Source: Mesobacillus campisalis (lineage in GTDB: Bacteria > Bacillota > Bacilli > Bacillales > Cytobacillaceae). From it: 64,000 nucleotides of DNA. The position numbers and the translations under genes were made by a program. This document shows, one piece after another, positions 43,198 through 54,327 of this stretch (position 1 is the stretch's first letter; every line of letters starts with the position of its first letter). Below the pieces are notes generated by a model that saw only the letters and a list, made by a program, of their open reading frames with translations, had not been told where the DNA came from and made no database searches. The DNA is taken from positions 1 through 64,000 of the forward strand of contig NZ_LAYY01000019.1 of NCBI RefSeq assembly GCF_000986785.1. The letters run 5' to 3'.

Positions 43198-44163
43198 ATG
43201 CTTAAATACACAATACGCCGCGTCCTGGGTATGATCCCAATGCTTTTCCTTATCTCCATTGTGGTGTTTTCCCTGGCAAAGTTAATGCCAGGGGATTCCC
43301 TCAGCGGGGAAATTGATCCATCAAATACGGATCCCCAGTACATTTCAGAAATGAGAGAGAAGCTAGGCTATAATGATCCTGTCCATGAACAGTATTTTCG
43401 CTGGATTACTAACTTCGTCCAAGGTGATTTTGGAAAATCGACACGATATAAAATCCCGGCAAGTGAAATTATTGCCGAGAGGCTTCCCAATACCATTTTC
43501 CTTGGGATGATGTCGTTGCTGATTACCTATGTATTCGCCTTCTTCATGGGCTCTTTTGCCGGAAGGAAGCCCTATACGCTTGGAGACAATATCATAAGCA
43601 CCTTCAATTATATCGGCCTTGCCTTGCCTAGTTTCATTGCAGGGGTATTTGCCATCTATATCTTTGCATTTAACCTTGGCTGGTTTCCGTCAAACGGATC
43701 GGTCAACATCTCGCTTGAACCAGGAACCCTGGATTACTGGTTAAGCAGGATCCACCATGTATTGCTGCCTGCCATTGTCCTTGGAGCTTTGAGCACGGCC
43801 AGCTATACGCAGTTTTTGAGGAACGATATCATTGAAAATACGCGCAAGGATTATGTCAGGACTGCGAGGGCAAAAGGAACGCCGGAAAGCAAAATCTATA
43901 ATACCCATATCATGCGCAATTCGATTATCCCTCTTGTCACCTTTTTGGGAATCGATATTGGAGTGTTGGTAGGAGGCGCCATCATCACGGAAACGATTTT
44001 CACCTATCCTGGTATCGGCCAGCTCTTCCTCAACTCTGTTACACAGCGGGATTATCCGGTCCTAATGGCGGTAACCATGCTATTATCCTTCCTGACACTG
44101 TTCGGAAACCTGGTTGCCGACCTGCTATACGGACTTGTTGATCCAAGGATCAGGCTGGATTAA
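43198..44163 (+). CDS. appB: Oligopeptide ABC transporter permease AppB
   Basis: The 321-residue permease has six membrane segments. The N-terminus MLKYTIRRVLGMIPMLFLIS is typical of OppB/DppB proteins, and the cytoplasmic EAA-type loop is DYVRTARAKGTPESKIYNTHIMRNS. It forms the channel with AppC. RBS AAGGAG lies 9 bases upstream. Confidence 0.94.
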   Translation: MLKYTIRRVLGMIPMLFLISIVVFSLAKLMPGDSLSGEIDPSNTDPQYISEMREKLGYNDPVHEQYFRWITNFVQGDFGKSTRYKIPASEIIAERLPNTIFLGMMSLLITYVFAFFMGSFAGRKPYTLGDNIISTFNYIGLALPSFIAGVFAIYIFAFNLGWFPSNGSVNISLEPGTLDYWLSRIHHVLLPAIVLGALSTASYTQFLRNDIIENTRKDYVRTARAKGTPESKIYNTHIMRNSIIPLVTFLGIDIGVLVGGAIITETIFTYPGIGQLFLNSVTQRDYPVLMAVTMLLSFLTLFGNLVADLLYGLVDPRIRLD

Positions 44164-44175
44164 GGGGGACATGCG

Positions 44176-45084
44176 ATGCAAGTGAACACAGTAAAAGAAA
44201 CCCGTATCACAACCAAAGCTGTCAAAGGCAGCTCCCCATGGGCGATTGCCCGGAGGAAGTTCCTCAAGAACAAGCTGGCAATGACCAGTTTGGGATTTTT
44301 GGTTTTTGTTGCGATTGTTTCGTTTTTGGCCCCTTATATCACTACTCAAGATATTGCAAGGGTCAATATAGGAAAAATGTCCTTGGCCCCATCTTCCGAA
44401 CATTGGCTTGGTACCGATAAAAGCGGACGGGATGTGTTTACCCGCCTGTTATATGGAGGCAGAATCTCCTTGATTGTTGGTTTAAGCTGTACAGGCCTGG
44501 TCATCATTTTAGGCACCATTGTCGGAGCGATCGCCGGTTACTTTGGCGGCATAATCGACAGCATGCTCATGCGGTTCACCGATTTCGTGCTGACTTTCCC
44601 GTTTATCGTCTTTGTCATAGTTTTAAATGCTATATTTGGAGGACAATTGAATGGCCTTTGGATATTAATTCTTGTCATCAGCTTCCTCTCCTGGGGTTCA
44701 GTCGCAAGGATTGTCCGAAGTAAAATCCTTGCCGAAAAAGAGAACGAATATATTCTCGCAGCCATTTCCATTGGCGGGTCGCCGTTCAAAGTCATCGTGA
44801 AACATCTTTTGCCGAATGTAATGTCCACAATTATTGTGCAGGCAACCATTCTTTTCGCGACGATGATCGTAGTGGAATCGGGGCTAAGCTATCTGGGCTT
44901 TGGAGTGCCGGCTGAAATACCAAGCTGGGGTAACATGCTTAGTTCTGCCAATGAACCAGATGTGCTGCAGGGGAAACCATGGATCTGGATTCCTCCAGCA
45001 TTAGCAATTACATTTACGATTCTTTCTATCAACTTTATAGGCGAAGGGCTTAAGGATGCATTAAATCCCCGTTCCCGACGTTAA
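44176..45084 (+). CDS. appC: Oligopeptide ABC transporter permease AppC
   Basis: The 302-residue permease has the OppC N-terminal domain (SPWAIARRKFLKNKLAMTSLGF), LGTDKSGRDVFTRLLYGGRISL and the EAA-type loop NEYILAAISIGGSPFKVIVKHLLPN. It ends the app operon; a terminator follows at once. Confidence 0.94.
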   Translation: MQVNTVKETRITTKAVKGSSPWAIARRKFLKNKLAMTSLGFLVFVAIVSFLAPYITTQDIARVNIGKMSLAPSSEHWLGTDKSGRDVFTRLLYGGRISLIVGLSCTGLVIILGTIVGAIAGYFGGIIDSMLMRFTDFVLTFPFIVFVIVLNAIFGGQLNGLWILILVISFLSWGSVARIVRSKILAEKENEYILAAISIGGSPFKVIVKHLLPNVMSTIIVQATILFATMIVVESGLSYLGFGVPAEIPSWGNMLSSANEPDVLQGKPWIWIPPALAITFTILSINFIGEGLKDALNPRSRR

Positions 45085-45121
45085 AAAATCTACCGGATAC
45101 TGGTAGATTTTTTATTTTTTC
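45084..45121 (+). terminator. Terminator of the app operon
   Basis: AAAAAATCTACC and GGTAGATTTTTT pair around GGATACT, followed by ATTTTTT. Confidence 0.92.
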
Positions 45122-45218
45122 TCATATAGAGCCGGTTTGAGATTCCTAATAAGGAATAATTTTACTTATCTCTGCCCATACTGTTGGCAAATAGTACTTG
45201 AAGTGAGGGGTAGTGAGC

Positions 45219-45965
45219 ATGTTGTATCTTCATGATGTATGGGTAAACTGGTTTGAAGGGGAAGAGAACGGATACAATGTCTGCCATTTTCATGAATGGA
45301 GAAAAGACGATGGTGTGGAACTTTTGGATCAAGTGCCGCTGTTAAAGATTGATTCCCTGCTGTTTAATTACATAGAAAATGACTTGTCTGAATTGCCGCA
45401 GCAATTACTCAACGATATCTACCAAAAAGCTTACCTAAGAAAAAATCATGAACGGACCCAGCTGGATTACTGTTTCGTCGTTTCGGACGGGGTTGGCATA
45501 CTGGCTGTCGATACGATTGGCTACAATATTCCCATAAGGAAGAGCCGGCTGATTCCCCGGCAGGAGCAACTGGTGTTTGAGATGCTGGAGAATCAGGAGA
45601 CCTGCGCCTATAATTTCAATGACCCGTCTTCACTGAAAGATTTTCATATTCTATCTCCGGCACCTGGGTTGATGAGAGGACTTACCCGAAAAGAACGTCA
45701 ATTGAAACAGCTGTTATTTATGGCGATGGACCAGCTGCACTCCTCCCAGAATGCTGCTGAAGTCCGCTACTGGCTTACGGAATGGAGTCCTGAGAAGTAT
45801 GAACAGATCCAGCAGCTTTCTTTTGAAGATGTCTGGGAACAATTATATGAAGAGACGAAATACGGCTGGTCGCCAAAACACTATTCCTTCTGTGAGAATT
45901 TAATAAAGGGACAAACTTTTTTCGAAAAGCTGTGGGAAATGGAGCATGGTCCAAAAGTAAATTGA
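45219..45965 (+). CDS. yjbA: YjbA family protein (DUF3603)
   Basis: The 248-residue protein begins [20 protein letters not shown] and contains [20 protein letters not shown]. It matches the DUF3603/YjbA family of Bacillaceae and keeps the B. subtilis position between appC and trpS. It is acidic, soluble and without known motifs or function. The start is ATG 8 bases after GAGGGG. It is convergent with trpS. Confidence 0.87.
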   Translation: MLYLHDVWVNWFEGEENGYNVCHFHEWRKDDGVELLDQVPLLKIDSLLFNYIENDLSELPQQLLNDIYQKAYLRKNHERTQLDYCFVVSDGVGILAVDTIGYNIPIRKSRLIPRQEQLVFEMLENQETCAYNFNDPSSLKDFHILSPAPGLMRGLTRKERQLKQLLFMAMDQLHSSQNAAEVRYWLTEWSPEKYEQIQQLSFEDVWEQLYEETKYGWSPKHYSFCENLIKGQTFFEKLWEMEHGPKVN

Positions 45966-45996
45966 AAGGGAGCCTTTGGAAGGCTCCCTTTAAAAT
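45965..45996. terminator. Terminator between yjbA and trpS
   Basis: AAAGGGAGCCTT and AAGGCTCCCTTT pair around TGG, followed by AAAATT. It lies between convergent genes. Confidence 0.85.
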
Positions 45997-46021
45997 TGGA
46001 CATTTGAAGTACCGGGTTGAA

Positions 46022-47330
<1,309 letters not shown>

Positions 47331-47372
47331 AATCATTTTTAATCACCGAATCAAGAGAGGGCCGCTCATTTC

Positions 47373-47723
47373 TTATAGATAGTATATGGCGAGGGCAATG
47401 AGCATCAGCAGAAGGTTGATAAATCCCAGCATGGCCAGAGGAAAGGTGTTCACACTAATTATTTCCGATAGCGGAATGAGTTCTTCTTTCTCCTTTTTGG
47501 TGTAGCTTCCCTTTGGGGCAAAAATTTGCCGGAAAGATTTTGAAATATTATCAAAGAAACCGCTGTTTATGGTATAAATTAACAGAGAAACCAGCAACAA
47601 GAAGCTAGCAATATAAAAAGAGTTATTGATATAATTCAAGAGGGTAATGTCCTTTTGCAGAGCAAGGGACAAGGCCAAAACAGCGGCCTGGGTAGCGAGA
47701 AGATAGGAGAGCATCTTTTTCAT
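47373..47723 (-). CDS. DUF3899 family membrane protein
   Basis: The 116-residue protein has three membrane segments: LSYLLATQAAVLALSLAL (5-22), SFYIASFLLLVSLLIYTI (35-52) and AMLGFINLLLMLIALAIYYL (97-116). The basic loop between 60 and 85 ends KGSYTKKEKEELIPLSEI. It fits DUF3899 as I recall the family; function is unknown. It is divergent from oppA. Confidence 0.78.
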   Translation of the reverse strand: MKKMLSYLLATQAAVLALSLALQKDITLLNYINNSFYIASFLLLVSLLIYTINSGFFDNISKSFRQIFAPKGSYTKKEKEELIPLSEIISVNTFPLAMLGFINLLLMLIALAIYYL

Positions 47724-47758
47724 TTCCTTTTCCTGCCTTTGTTAATTATTTCGATATA

Positions 47759-47776
47759 ACTTTAACGCGTTAAAGT
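47759..47776. promoter_or_regulatory. Perfect 18-bp palindrome between DUF3899 gene and oppA
   Basis: ACTTTAACGCGTTAAAGT is its own reverse complement. It lies 36 bases upstream of the DUF3899 gene start and about 130 bases upstream of the oppA -35. It is a likely operator of an unidentified regulator. Confidence 0.6.
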
Positions 47777-47908
47777 GACAAATATTACAAAGATATTTTT
47801 TTGATAATTCTGTAACGGTAAGTGTGTTATAGTGCATTATTATACCATGTTTCCGGTTCGTTTAAGATTACAATTATTACAAAAGGTAAAATTTTTTCGC
47901 CAAAGTGA

Positions 47909-47937
47909 TTGTACTTTTTTTACGGACACGGTATAAT
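47909..47937 (+). promoter_or_regulatory. oppA promoter
   Basis: TTGTAC (47909-47914) and TATAAT (47932-47937) are separated by 17 bases, a good sigma-A promoter with a leader of about 40 bases. Confidence 0.8.
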
Positions 47938-47985
47938 AATCATTGTCATAAGTTTTCAGAAAAATAAATTAAAGGGGGACTCCTA

Positions 47986-49677
47986 GTGAAGAAGTCTAAA
48001 TACTCACTTCTTCTAATTCTGACTCTCGTATTCTCGTTGATTCTTACTGCTTGTGGTGGAAACAATGATGCGTCAGAAGGCGAAAACAACGACAACAATG
48101 AAAACGCTACAAGCGATGTGGCACAAGAATTCAGCATGCTTGATTCTTCTGCCATTCCAACAATGGATTCTGTACTTGCTGAAGGTTCCACAAGCTTTAC
48201 TTATATCGGAAACGTTGGTGAAGGACTATACCGACTTAACCAGGAAGGCAAACCAGAGCCTGCAATGGTTGAGGGAGAGCCTGAAATTAACGAAGACAAG
48301 ACTGTTTTCACATTCAAGCTTCGCGATGCTAAATGGTCCAACGGCGAGCCTGTAACAGCACACGACTTCGTCTTTGCCTGGCAGCGCGCGATCGACCCTA
48401 AAACAGCTTCACCATACGGCCCTTACATGATGGGCGGCAAGATTCTTAATGCAGCTAAAATCACCGAAGCCGGTGCGGCTGGGAAACCTTATGACCTTAA
48501 TGAACTTGGTGTCAAAGCAATCGACGACAAGACTTTGGAAGTCACACTTGAAAAGCCTGTAGTATACTGGGAAGACCTTTTTGCTTTCCCAAGCTTCTAT
48601 CCGCAAAACCAAAAGTTTGTTGAAGAAAAAGGCGATGCATTCGCAAGCAGCGCTGAAAACCTTCTTTACAATGGTCCATTCAAGATGACTCAGTGGGAAG
48701 GAACAGACGCTGAAGAGTGGGTTCTGGAAAAGAACGAAAACTACTGGGATGCCGACAACGTCAAAATTGAGAAAATCACTGTAAACGTAGTTAAAGACTC
48801 CGGCTCTGCCGTTAATGCTTTTGAAGCAGGCGAAACTGATATGACCGGCCTTCTGTCTTCTGACCTTGTACCGCAGTACGAAGGCGACGAGCGCATGATG
48901 AGCTGGCTTGATGCAGCTGTATTCTACCTGAAGCTGAACCAGAAAAACGAAGCTTTGGCTAATACAAACATCCGTAAGGCAATCGCAATGGCTTTCAATA
49001 AGGAAGACCTTGCTAACGGAATTCTGAACAACGGTTCTGTTCCTGCGAACTACCTTGTTCCAAAAGAGTTCGTTAACCTAGATGGCGTGGATTTCCGTGA
49101 AGGAAACGGCGACATGCTTGAATACAATGTAGAAGAAGCCAAAAAACATTGGGAAGCTGGTTTGAAAGAGCTTGGCAAGACTGAGCTTACAATCCGCTAC
49201 CTTGGCGGCGATACTGAAGCTTCCAAGAAAATTGATTCTTACATGAAGAACCAGCTGGAAACAAACCTTGAAGGTTTGACAATCGAACTTGAGAGTGTTC
49301 CTTTTGCAGTACGTCTTGAGCGCGATAACTCAATGGACTATGATATCCAAATGGCTGGATGGGGACCTGACTATGGTAATGCGATCTCCTTTATCGACCT
49401 TTGGGTAACAAATGGCGGAAGCAACAGAATGGGTTACAGCAACCCTAAATATGATGAGTTGGTGAAGAAAGCTCAAGGCGAGCTTGCAACTCAGCCGGAA
49501 GAAAACTTCAAAGCCATGCAGGAAGCAGAAAGAATTTTGCTTGAAGAAGATGCAGGTATCGCGCCAGTTTACCAGCGCGGAGCCAACATCCTGATCAATC
49601 CAAACCTTAAAGGGCTTGTCCAGTATCAATACGGTCCGGACTACTCCTTCAAGTGGATGTCTGTAGAAGGCGAATAA
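47986..49677 (+). CDS. oppA: Oligopeptide-binding lipoprotein OppA
   Basis: The 563-residue SBP family 5 lipoprotein begins at GTG. The signal MKKSKYSLLLILTLVFSLILTAC has lipobox LTAC (Cys ~23), then an Asn/Glu-rich linker. Conserved blocks are FKLRDAKWSNGEPVTAHDFVFAWQRA, LYNGPFKMTQW and IRKAIAMAFNKEDL. It delivers peptides to OppBCDF; in B. subtilis this system imports signalling peptides such as Phr and affects sporulation and competence. A hairpin follows before oppB, which would keep oppA expression higher than the rest. Confidence 0.95.
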   Translation: MKKSKYSLLLILTLVFSLILTACGGNNDASEGENNDNNENATSDVAQEFSMLDSSAIPTMDSVLAEGSTSFTYIGNVGEGLYRLNQEGKPEPAMVEGEPEINEDKTVFTFKLRDAKWSNGEPVTAHDFVFAWQRAIDPKTASPYGPYMMGGKILNAAKITEAGAAGKPYDLNELGVKAIDDKTLEVTLEKPVVYWEDLFAFPSFYPQNQKFVEEKGDAFASSAENLLYNGPFKMTQWEGTDAEEWVLEKNENYWDADNVKIEKITVNVVKDSGSAVNAFEAGETDMTGLLSSDLVPQYEGDERMMSWLDAAVFYLKLNQKNEALANTNIRKAIAMAFNKEDLANGILNNGSVPANYLVPKEFVNLDGVDFREGNGDMLEYNVEEAKKHWEAGLKELGKTELTIRYLGGDTEASKKIDSYMKNQLETNLEGLTIELESVPFAVRLERDNSMDYDIQMAGWGPDYGNAISFIDLWVTNGGSNRMGYSNPKYDELVKKAQGELATQPEENFKAMQEAERILLEEDAGIAPVYQRGANILINPNLKGLVQYQYGPDYSFKWMSVEGE

Positions 49678-49718
49678 TCGTTTCTTAAATCAGATAGTAA
49701 ATATTCTGAGGGTAGAAA

Positions 49719-49752
49719 GAGAGTATATTCAACAGATATACTCTCTTTTTCC
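49719..49752 (+). terminator. Intercistronic hairpin between oppA and oppB
   Basis: AGAGAGTATAT and ATATACTCTCT pair around TCAACAG, followed by TTTTCCC. It is probably a partial terminator and mRNA 3' stabiliser. Confidence 0.82.
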
Positions 49753-49828
49753 CTTGCAAGAAATTTGTCGAATTATAAGGAATACTTGGAGTTAAAAGAA
49801 TTATTAGATTATACAGGAGGTGCACATA

Positions 49829-50758
49829 ATGGGGAAATACTTGCTCCAAAGGGTATTTTATATGGTCTTGACGCTGTTCCTTATTGCATCGTTAACCTTT
49901 TTTCTGATGAAGGTAATACCCGGTACTCCATTTGCGAGCCAGAATAAGTTATCGCCGGCACAAATGGAAATTATGAAGGCAAAGTATGGGCTTGACCAGC
50001 CAGTACCCGTTCAATATGCCAAATATATGGGGAATCTATTGAAAGGCGATTTTGGCACATCCTTTCAATTTAGCAACAGAGCAGTAGGCGATTTGATGTT
50101 TCAGCGTCTGGGTCCCTCTGCACAACTTGGGTTCCAGGCTATGGTATTAGGTTCTGTGCTGGGAATATTTTTAGGAGTAATAGCAGCCTTGCGGCAGAAT
50201 TCATGGATTGATTATGGTTCAACCTTTATAGCGGTTGTCGGCAAGTCAATCCCAAGCTTTGTATTTGCCGGTTTGCTTCAATACTATATTGGGGTAAAAC
50301 TTGGCTGGCTGCCAGTGCTATTCTGGAAAGGGTTTGAATATACCATTATGCCAACGATTGCTCTGGCTTTGTTCCCCCTTGCAATCGCTGCCCGTTTTAT
50401 GAGGACAGAAATGATCGATGTTTTGAATTCTGATTATATTACCTTGGCAAAGGCCAAAGGAGCAAGCTTTTTTGATATTGCGTTTAAGCATGCCTTAAGG
50501 AACGCCCTTATACCGGTTGTCACCGTATTGGGACCTGTGTTTGTTTCCTTAATGACTGGCTCTCTTGTAATTGAGAAGATTTTTGCGATTCCTGGCCTTG
50601 GTGAGCAGTTCGTTACATCTATTACTCTCAATGATTACCCAGTAATCATGGGAACAACAATCTTATATTCAGCCATGTTCGTTCTTATTATTTTGATAGT
50701 GGATATTTTGTATGGTGTGATTGATCCGCGTATCAGGCTTTCAGGAGGTAAAAAATAA
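49829..50758 (+). CDS. oppB: Oligopeptide ABC transporter permease OppB
   Basis: The 309-residue permease begins MGKYLLQRVFYMVLTLFLIASLTF and has six membrane helices and the EAA loop DYITLAKAKGASFFDIAFKHALRN. The start was set at the ATG after GGAGGTGCACATA. Its stop overlaps the oppC start (TAATG). Confidence 0.95.
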   Translation: MGKYLLQRVFYMVLTLFLIASLTFFLMKVIPGTPFASQNKLSPAQMEIMKAKYGLDQPVPVQYAKYMGNLLKGDFGTSFQFSNRAVGDLMFQRLGPSAQLGFQAMVLGSVLGIFLGVIAALRQNSWIDYGSTFIAVVGKSIPSFVFAGLLQYYIGVKLGWLPVLFWKGFEYTIMPTIALALFPLAIAARFMRTEMIDVLNSDYITLAKAKGASFFDIAFKHALRNALIPVVTVLGPVFVSLMTGSLVIEKIFAIPGLGEQFVTSITLNDYPVIMGTTILYSAMFVLIILIVDILYGVIDPRIRLSGGKK

Positions 50759-51786
50759 TGGGTCAACATGAAAAAAACATACCGAAAGAACGATTCAGTC
50801 CGGCCGTTATTGATTCCTCCAAAGGTGAAGAAATAAATAAACCGAGCCTTAGTTTTTGGCAGGATGCCTGGCTGCGGGTCAGAAAAAATAAAGCGGCTAT
50901 TGCCAGTTTGATTATTGTTGGCCTGGTTATTCTAATGGCTTTTATTGGCCCTTTGATCAGCGGGAAAGACCATCAGACTCAAAAAGTAGCCCATAATAAT
51001 CTGCCGCCTAGAGTCCAGGGGCTCGAAAACATTAGCTGGCTGCCATTTGATGGGGTTAAAGTGAATAAAGCTGGAAAAGAAATAAATGTATACGAACAGC
51101 GAAATGTGGATGAGTATTACTGGTTTGGAACAGACGCTCTTGGAAGAGACTTATTCACCCGTGTATGGAAAGGTACACAAATTTCCTTGTATATTGCCTT
51201 TTTGGCGGCCTTCATTGATATGGTCATTGGTGTCGCTTACGGTGCCATATCAGGTTATTTTGGCGGCCGTATTGACAATATCATGCAGCGGATAACGGAA
51301 GTCTTAATTGGTATCCCGTTCCTTGTTGTTGTAATCTTGATGATTTTGTTATTAAAACCTGGCATTATTTCGTTGACCATTGCTTTGACCATTACCGGCT
51401 GGGTAGGCATGTCAAGGGTTGTCCGGGCACAGGTGCTGAAATTAAAAGAGCAGGAATATGTGCTGGCATCGAGGACCTTAGGTAACTCACATTTTAAAAT
51501 CATGATTAAACATTTGCTTCCCAACCTTGTGGGAGTCATCATCATTAACACGATGTTTACCATTCCAAATGCGATCTTTTCTGAAGCATTCCTAAGCTTT
51601 ATAGGTCTTGGTTTGCAAGATCCGCTTGCATCGTTGGGAACATTGATTGATGAAGGATTTAAAGTATTGAGGCTCCATCCTTACCAAATGATCATTCCGG
51701 CTGTTGTAATTAGTACCATCATGGTAACTTTCAATATGCTGGCTGACGGGTTGAGGGATGCGCTAGATCCAAAAATGCGTGATTAA
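50758..51786 (+). CDS. oppC: Oligopeptide ABC transporter permease OppC
   Basis: The 342-residue permease has the OppC N-terminal domain WQDAWLRVRKNKAAIASLIIV, WFGTDALGRDLFTRVWKGT and the EAA loop EYVLASRTLGNSHFKIMIKHLLPN. It is longer than AppC owing to a periplasmic insert (about 70-120) after the first helix, as is usual for Opp-type proteins. Confidence 0.95.
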   Translation: MGQHEKNIPKERFSPAVIDSSKGEEINKPSLSFWQDAWLRVRKNKAAIASLIIVGLVILMAFIGPLISGKDHQTQKVAHNNLPPRVQGLENISWLPFDGVKVNKAGKEINVYEQRNVDEYYWFGTDALGRDLFTRVWKGTQISLYIAFLAAFIDMVIGVAYGAISGYFGGRIDNIMQRITEVLIGIPFLVVVILMILLLKPGIISLTIALTITGWVGMSRVVRAQVLKLKEQEYVLASRTLGNSHFKIMIKHLLPNLVGVIIINTMFTIPNAIFSEAFLSFIGLGLQDPLASLGTLIDEGFKVLRLHPYQMIIPAVVISTIMVTFNMLADGLRDALDPKMRD

Positions 51787-51804
51787 TAAGGCAGGTGACA
51801 TAGG

Positions 51805-52842
51805 ATGAAAAACATTTTAGAAGTAAAGGATTTACACATATCTTTCCATACATTTGCAGGAGAGGTACAAGCGATCAGAGGGGTTAACTTTGAATTGAAA
51901 AAAGGGGAAACCCTTGCGATTGTTGGGGAATCAGGATCAGGAAAGTCGGTTACAACAAAGGCGATCATGCGGCTGCTGCCTCCTGGGAACTCGGAAATAA
52001 AACAGGGGGAAATCCTTTTTGACGGTAAAGATTTGGCGAAACTGAATGACCGGCAGATGCAAAAGGTCCGCGGAAAAGACATCTCTATGATATTCCAGGA
52101 TCCGATGACGTCTCTGAATCCAACGATGACGGTTGGAAAACAAATCATGGAACCGCTGATTAAGCATCAGAATATGAGTCAATCAGCTGCCAAGGAGCGG
52201 GTCATCCAGTTATTAAAGCTAGTGGGCATACCGAATCCTGATCAAAGATTCAAACAGTACCCGCATCAATTTTCCGGCGGGATGCGCCAGCGTGTGGTGA
52301 TTGCGATTGCCCTGGCCTGTAATCCAAAGGTATTAATTGCTGATGAGCCAACTACAGCTCTTGATGTTACCATCCAGGCTCAAATATTGGAGTTAATGAA
52401 GGATCTGCAAAAGAAAATTGATACATCCATCATTTTCATTACCCATGATCTTGGGGTTGTTGCAAATGTGGCCGACCGGGTTGCTGTTATGTATGGCGGT
52501 AAAATTGTAGAAATAGGAACGGTAGATGAGATTTTCTACAATCCACAGCATCCTTATACTTGGGGGCTAATCAGTTCAATGCCTAGTCTTGACGCGAAGG
52601 ATGAAGAACTATATGCAATTCCCGGTACTCCTCCCAACTTGCTTAATCCGCCTAAAGGGGATGCCTTTGCGCCGAGAAACGAATATGCCATGCAGATTGA
52701 CCTGGAGGAACAGCCTCCAATGTTTAAAGTGTCTGATACACATTTTGCGGCGACCTGGCTGCTTCATCCGGATGCTCCAAAAGTAGAACCGCCTGCAGCA
52801 GTGCTAAAAAGAATGAAACAATTCAATAGGGCGAAAAAATAA
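51805..52842 (+). CDS. oppD: Oligopeptide ABC transporter ATP-binding protein OppD
   Basis: The 345-residue ATPase has Walker A GESGSGKS, signature FSGGMRQR and Walker [13 protein letters not shown]. The C-terminal oligopeptide region starts at [21 protein letters not shown] but lacks the CxxRCP cysteines present in AppD and AppF, as in other Firmicute OppD proteins that carry an FAPR(N) variant here. Confidence 0.95.
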   Translation: MKNILEVKDLHISFHTFAGEVQAIRGVNFELKKGETLAIVGESGSGKSVTTKAIMRLLPPGNSEIKQGEILFDGKDLAKLNDRQMQKVRGKDISMIFQDPMTSLNPTMTVGKQIMEPLIKHQNMSQSAAKERVIQLLKLVGIPNPDQRFKQYPHQFSGGMRQRVVIAIALACNPKVLIADEPTTALDVTIQAQILELMKDLQKKIDTSIIFITHDLGVVANVADRVAVMYGGKIVEIGTVDEIFYNPQHPYTWGLISSMPSLDAKDEELYAIPGTPPNLLNPPKGDAFAPRNEYAMQIDLEEQPPMFKVSDTHFAATWLLHPDAPKVEPPAAVLKRMKQFNRAKK

Positions 52843-52857
52843 ACGGGGGGCCGGCAA

Positions 52858-53799
52858 ATGGAAACGAAAGAAAAACTGCTTGAAATTAAAAATTTAAAGC
52901 AATATTTCAATGCTGGAAAACCTAATGAGGTAAAAGCGATTGATGGTGTATCCTTTGATATTTATAAAGGGGAAACGCTTGGACTTGTAGGGGAATCCGG
53001 ATGCGGAAAGTCGACTACTGGAAGAACGATTATCCGGCTTTATGATGCAACAGATGGAGAAGTCATCTTCAAAGGTGAAAATGTTCATGGCAAGAAATCA
53101 AAAAAAGAATTGATGAAATTCAACCGCAGCATGCAAATGATCTTTCAGGATCCCTATGCATCATTGAATCCGAAAATGATGGTGTCCGATGTGATTGCAG
53201 AGGGGATCGATATCCATGGTCTTGCGAAAAATAAAAAAGACCGCATGGAGAGGGTGTATCAGCTTCTTGAAACGGTTGGCTTAAACAGAGAGCATGCCAA
53301 CCGCTATCCACATGAGTTTTCCGGAGGCCAAAGGCAGAGGATAGGCATCGCCCGCGCACTTGCCGTTCAGCCGGAATTCATCATTGCCGATGAACCTATT
53401 TCGGCATTGGATGTCTCCATCCAGGCGCAGGTGGTCAACTTGTTAAAACAGCTTCAGCGCGAAAAAGGCCTGACCTATCTATTTATTGCCCATGATCTCT
53501 CAATGGTCAAGTATATCAGTGACCGGATTGGCGTTATGTACTTCGGTAAATTGGTAGAGCTTGCTCCGGCTGATGAATTGTATGCCAACCCGATGCACCC
53601 ATATACAAAATCACTTTTGTCTGCCATTCCACTTCCGGATCCTGATTTTGAACGTACTAGAAAACGCCATTCTTATGATCCGGCAAGCCATAAATATTCA
53701 GCCGATGAGGATGTGAGAATGCGCGAAGTAAACCCTGGACATTTTGTCTATTGTTCAGAAAAAGAATACCAGCAGCTTAAAGCTGCCAGCAAGAGCTAA
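52858..53799 (+). CDS. oppF: Oligopeptide ABC transporter ATP-binding protein OppF
   Basis: The 313-residue ATPase has GESGCGKST, signature FSGGQRQR and Walker B FIIADEPISALD. The short C-terminal tail SYDPASHKYSADEDVRMREVNPGHFVYCSE is typical of OppF. It is the last gene of oppABCDF and is followed by a strong terminator. Confidence 0.95.
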   Translation: METKEKLLEIKNLKQYFNAGKPNEVKAIDGVSFDIYKGETLGLVGESGCGKSTTGRTIIRLYDATDGEVIFKGENVHGKKSKKELMKFNRSMQMIFQDPYASLNPKMMVSDVIAEGIDIHGLAKNKKDRMERVYQLLETVGLNREHANRYPHEFSGGQRQRIGIARALAVQPEFIIADEPISALDVSIQAQVVNLLKQLQREKGLTYLFIAHDLSMVKYISDRIGVMYFGKLVELAPADELYANPMHPYTKSLLSAIPLPDPDFERTRKRHSYDPASHKYSADEDVRMREVNPGHFVYCSEKEYQQLKAASKS

Positions 53800-53836
53800 A
53801 AAACGATCTCCTGTACGAGATCGTTTTTTTTTTTTA
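53797..53836 (+). terminator. Terminator of the opp operon
   Basis: AAAAACGATCTC and GAGATCGTTTTT pair around CTGTAC, followed by a long T run. Confidence 0.93.
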
Positions 53837-53955
53837 CCCTGTCTTTGATATCTCTTCTGAAAAGGACGGACGATGCCAAGACAAAAAAGCCTGAAATGAA
53901 AAACATTTCAGGACATGTTTAAAATGCAATATAAAGGGTATGATAAATGCCGGAG

Positions 53956-54141
53956 TTACTTTTTTTCCCCTCCGACGGTTTTCCAGCCAGTCTGGATACT
54001 AGTGGATTTATCAACGAACCTATTTTTCTCTTTTCCGCCGAAAAGGCTAATCCCAATCCTGTTCGTTACAACACCATTCAGAGCTGTAATTCCAATCACC
54101 AGTATTGCAATAATTGATAAATCGAGTATGTATGCACCCAT
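53956..54141 (-). CDS. Small membrane protein
   Basis: The 61-residue protein has one N-terminal membrane helix (LSIIAILVIGITALNGVV, residues 8-25) and a basic cytoplasmic tail (GGKEKNRFVDKSTSIQTGWKTVGGEKK). The RBS GGAGG stands 7 bases before the ATG. I do not recognise the family. It lies alone between oppF and yjbC and has no known homologue at this spot in B. subtilis that I can name. Confidence 0.62.
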   Translation of the reverse strand: MGAYILDLSIIAILVIGITALNGVVTNRIGISLFGGKEKNRFVDKSTSIQTGWKTVGGEKK

Positions 54142-54327
54142 GATAAACCTCCATCTCTCTGTCCGTCATTGGCCGAAGGCAATTAGGACAAAAATAAGTT
54201 GCCGACCTCTGTTCTCCTTTATTGTAAAAGAAATGGAGCAGTTTTAAAAGCGGCAAATCGCAGTTCCTGTAAAATTGCGCAGATAGCTGGATGTTTATCG
54301 GAATCAAAAATATAAGGAGGCCTGTTC

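Noticed and set aside
54047-54307. Minus-strand frame with a CPNC zinc-ribbon-like segment
   Set aside because: It overlaps the better-supported small membrane protein, has no RBS at a usable start, and the cysteine pair is followed by low-complexity sequence.
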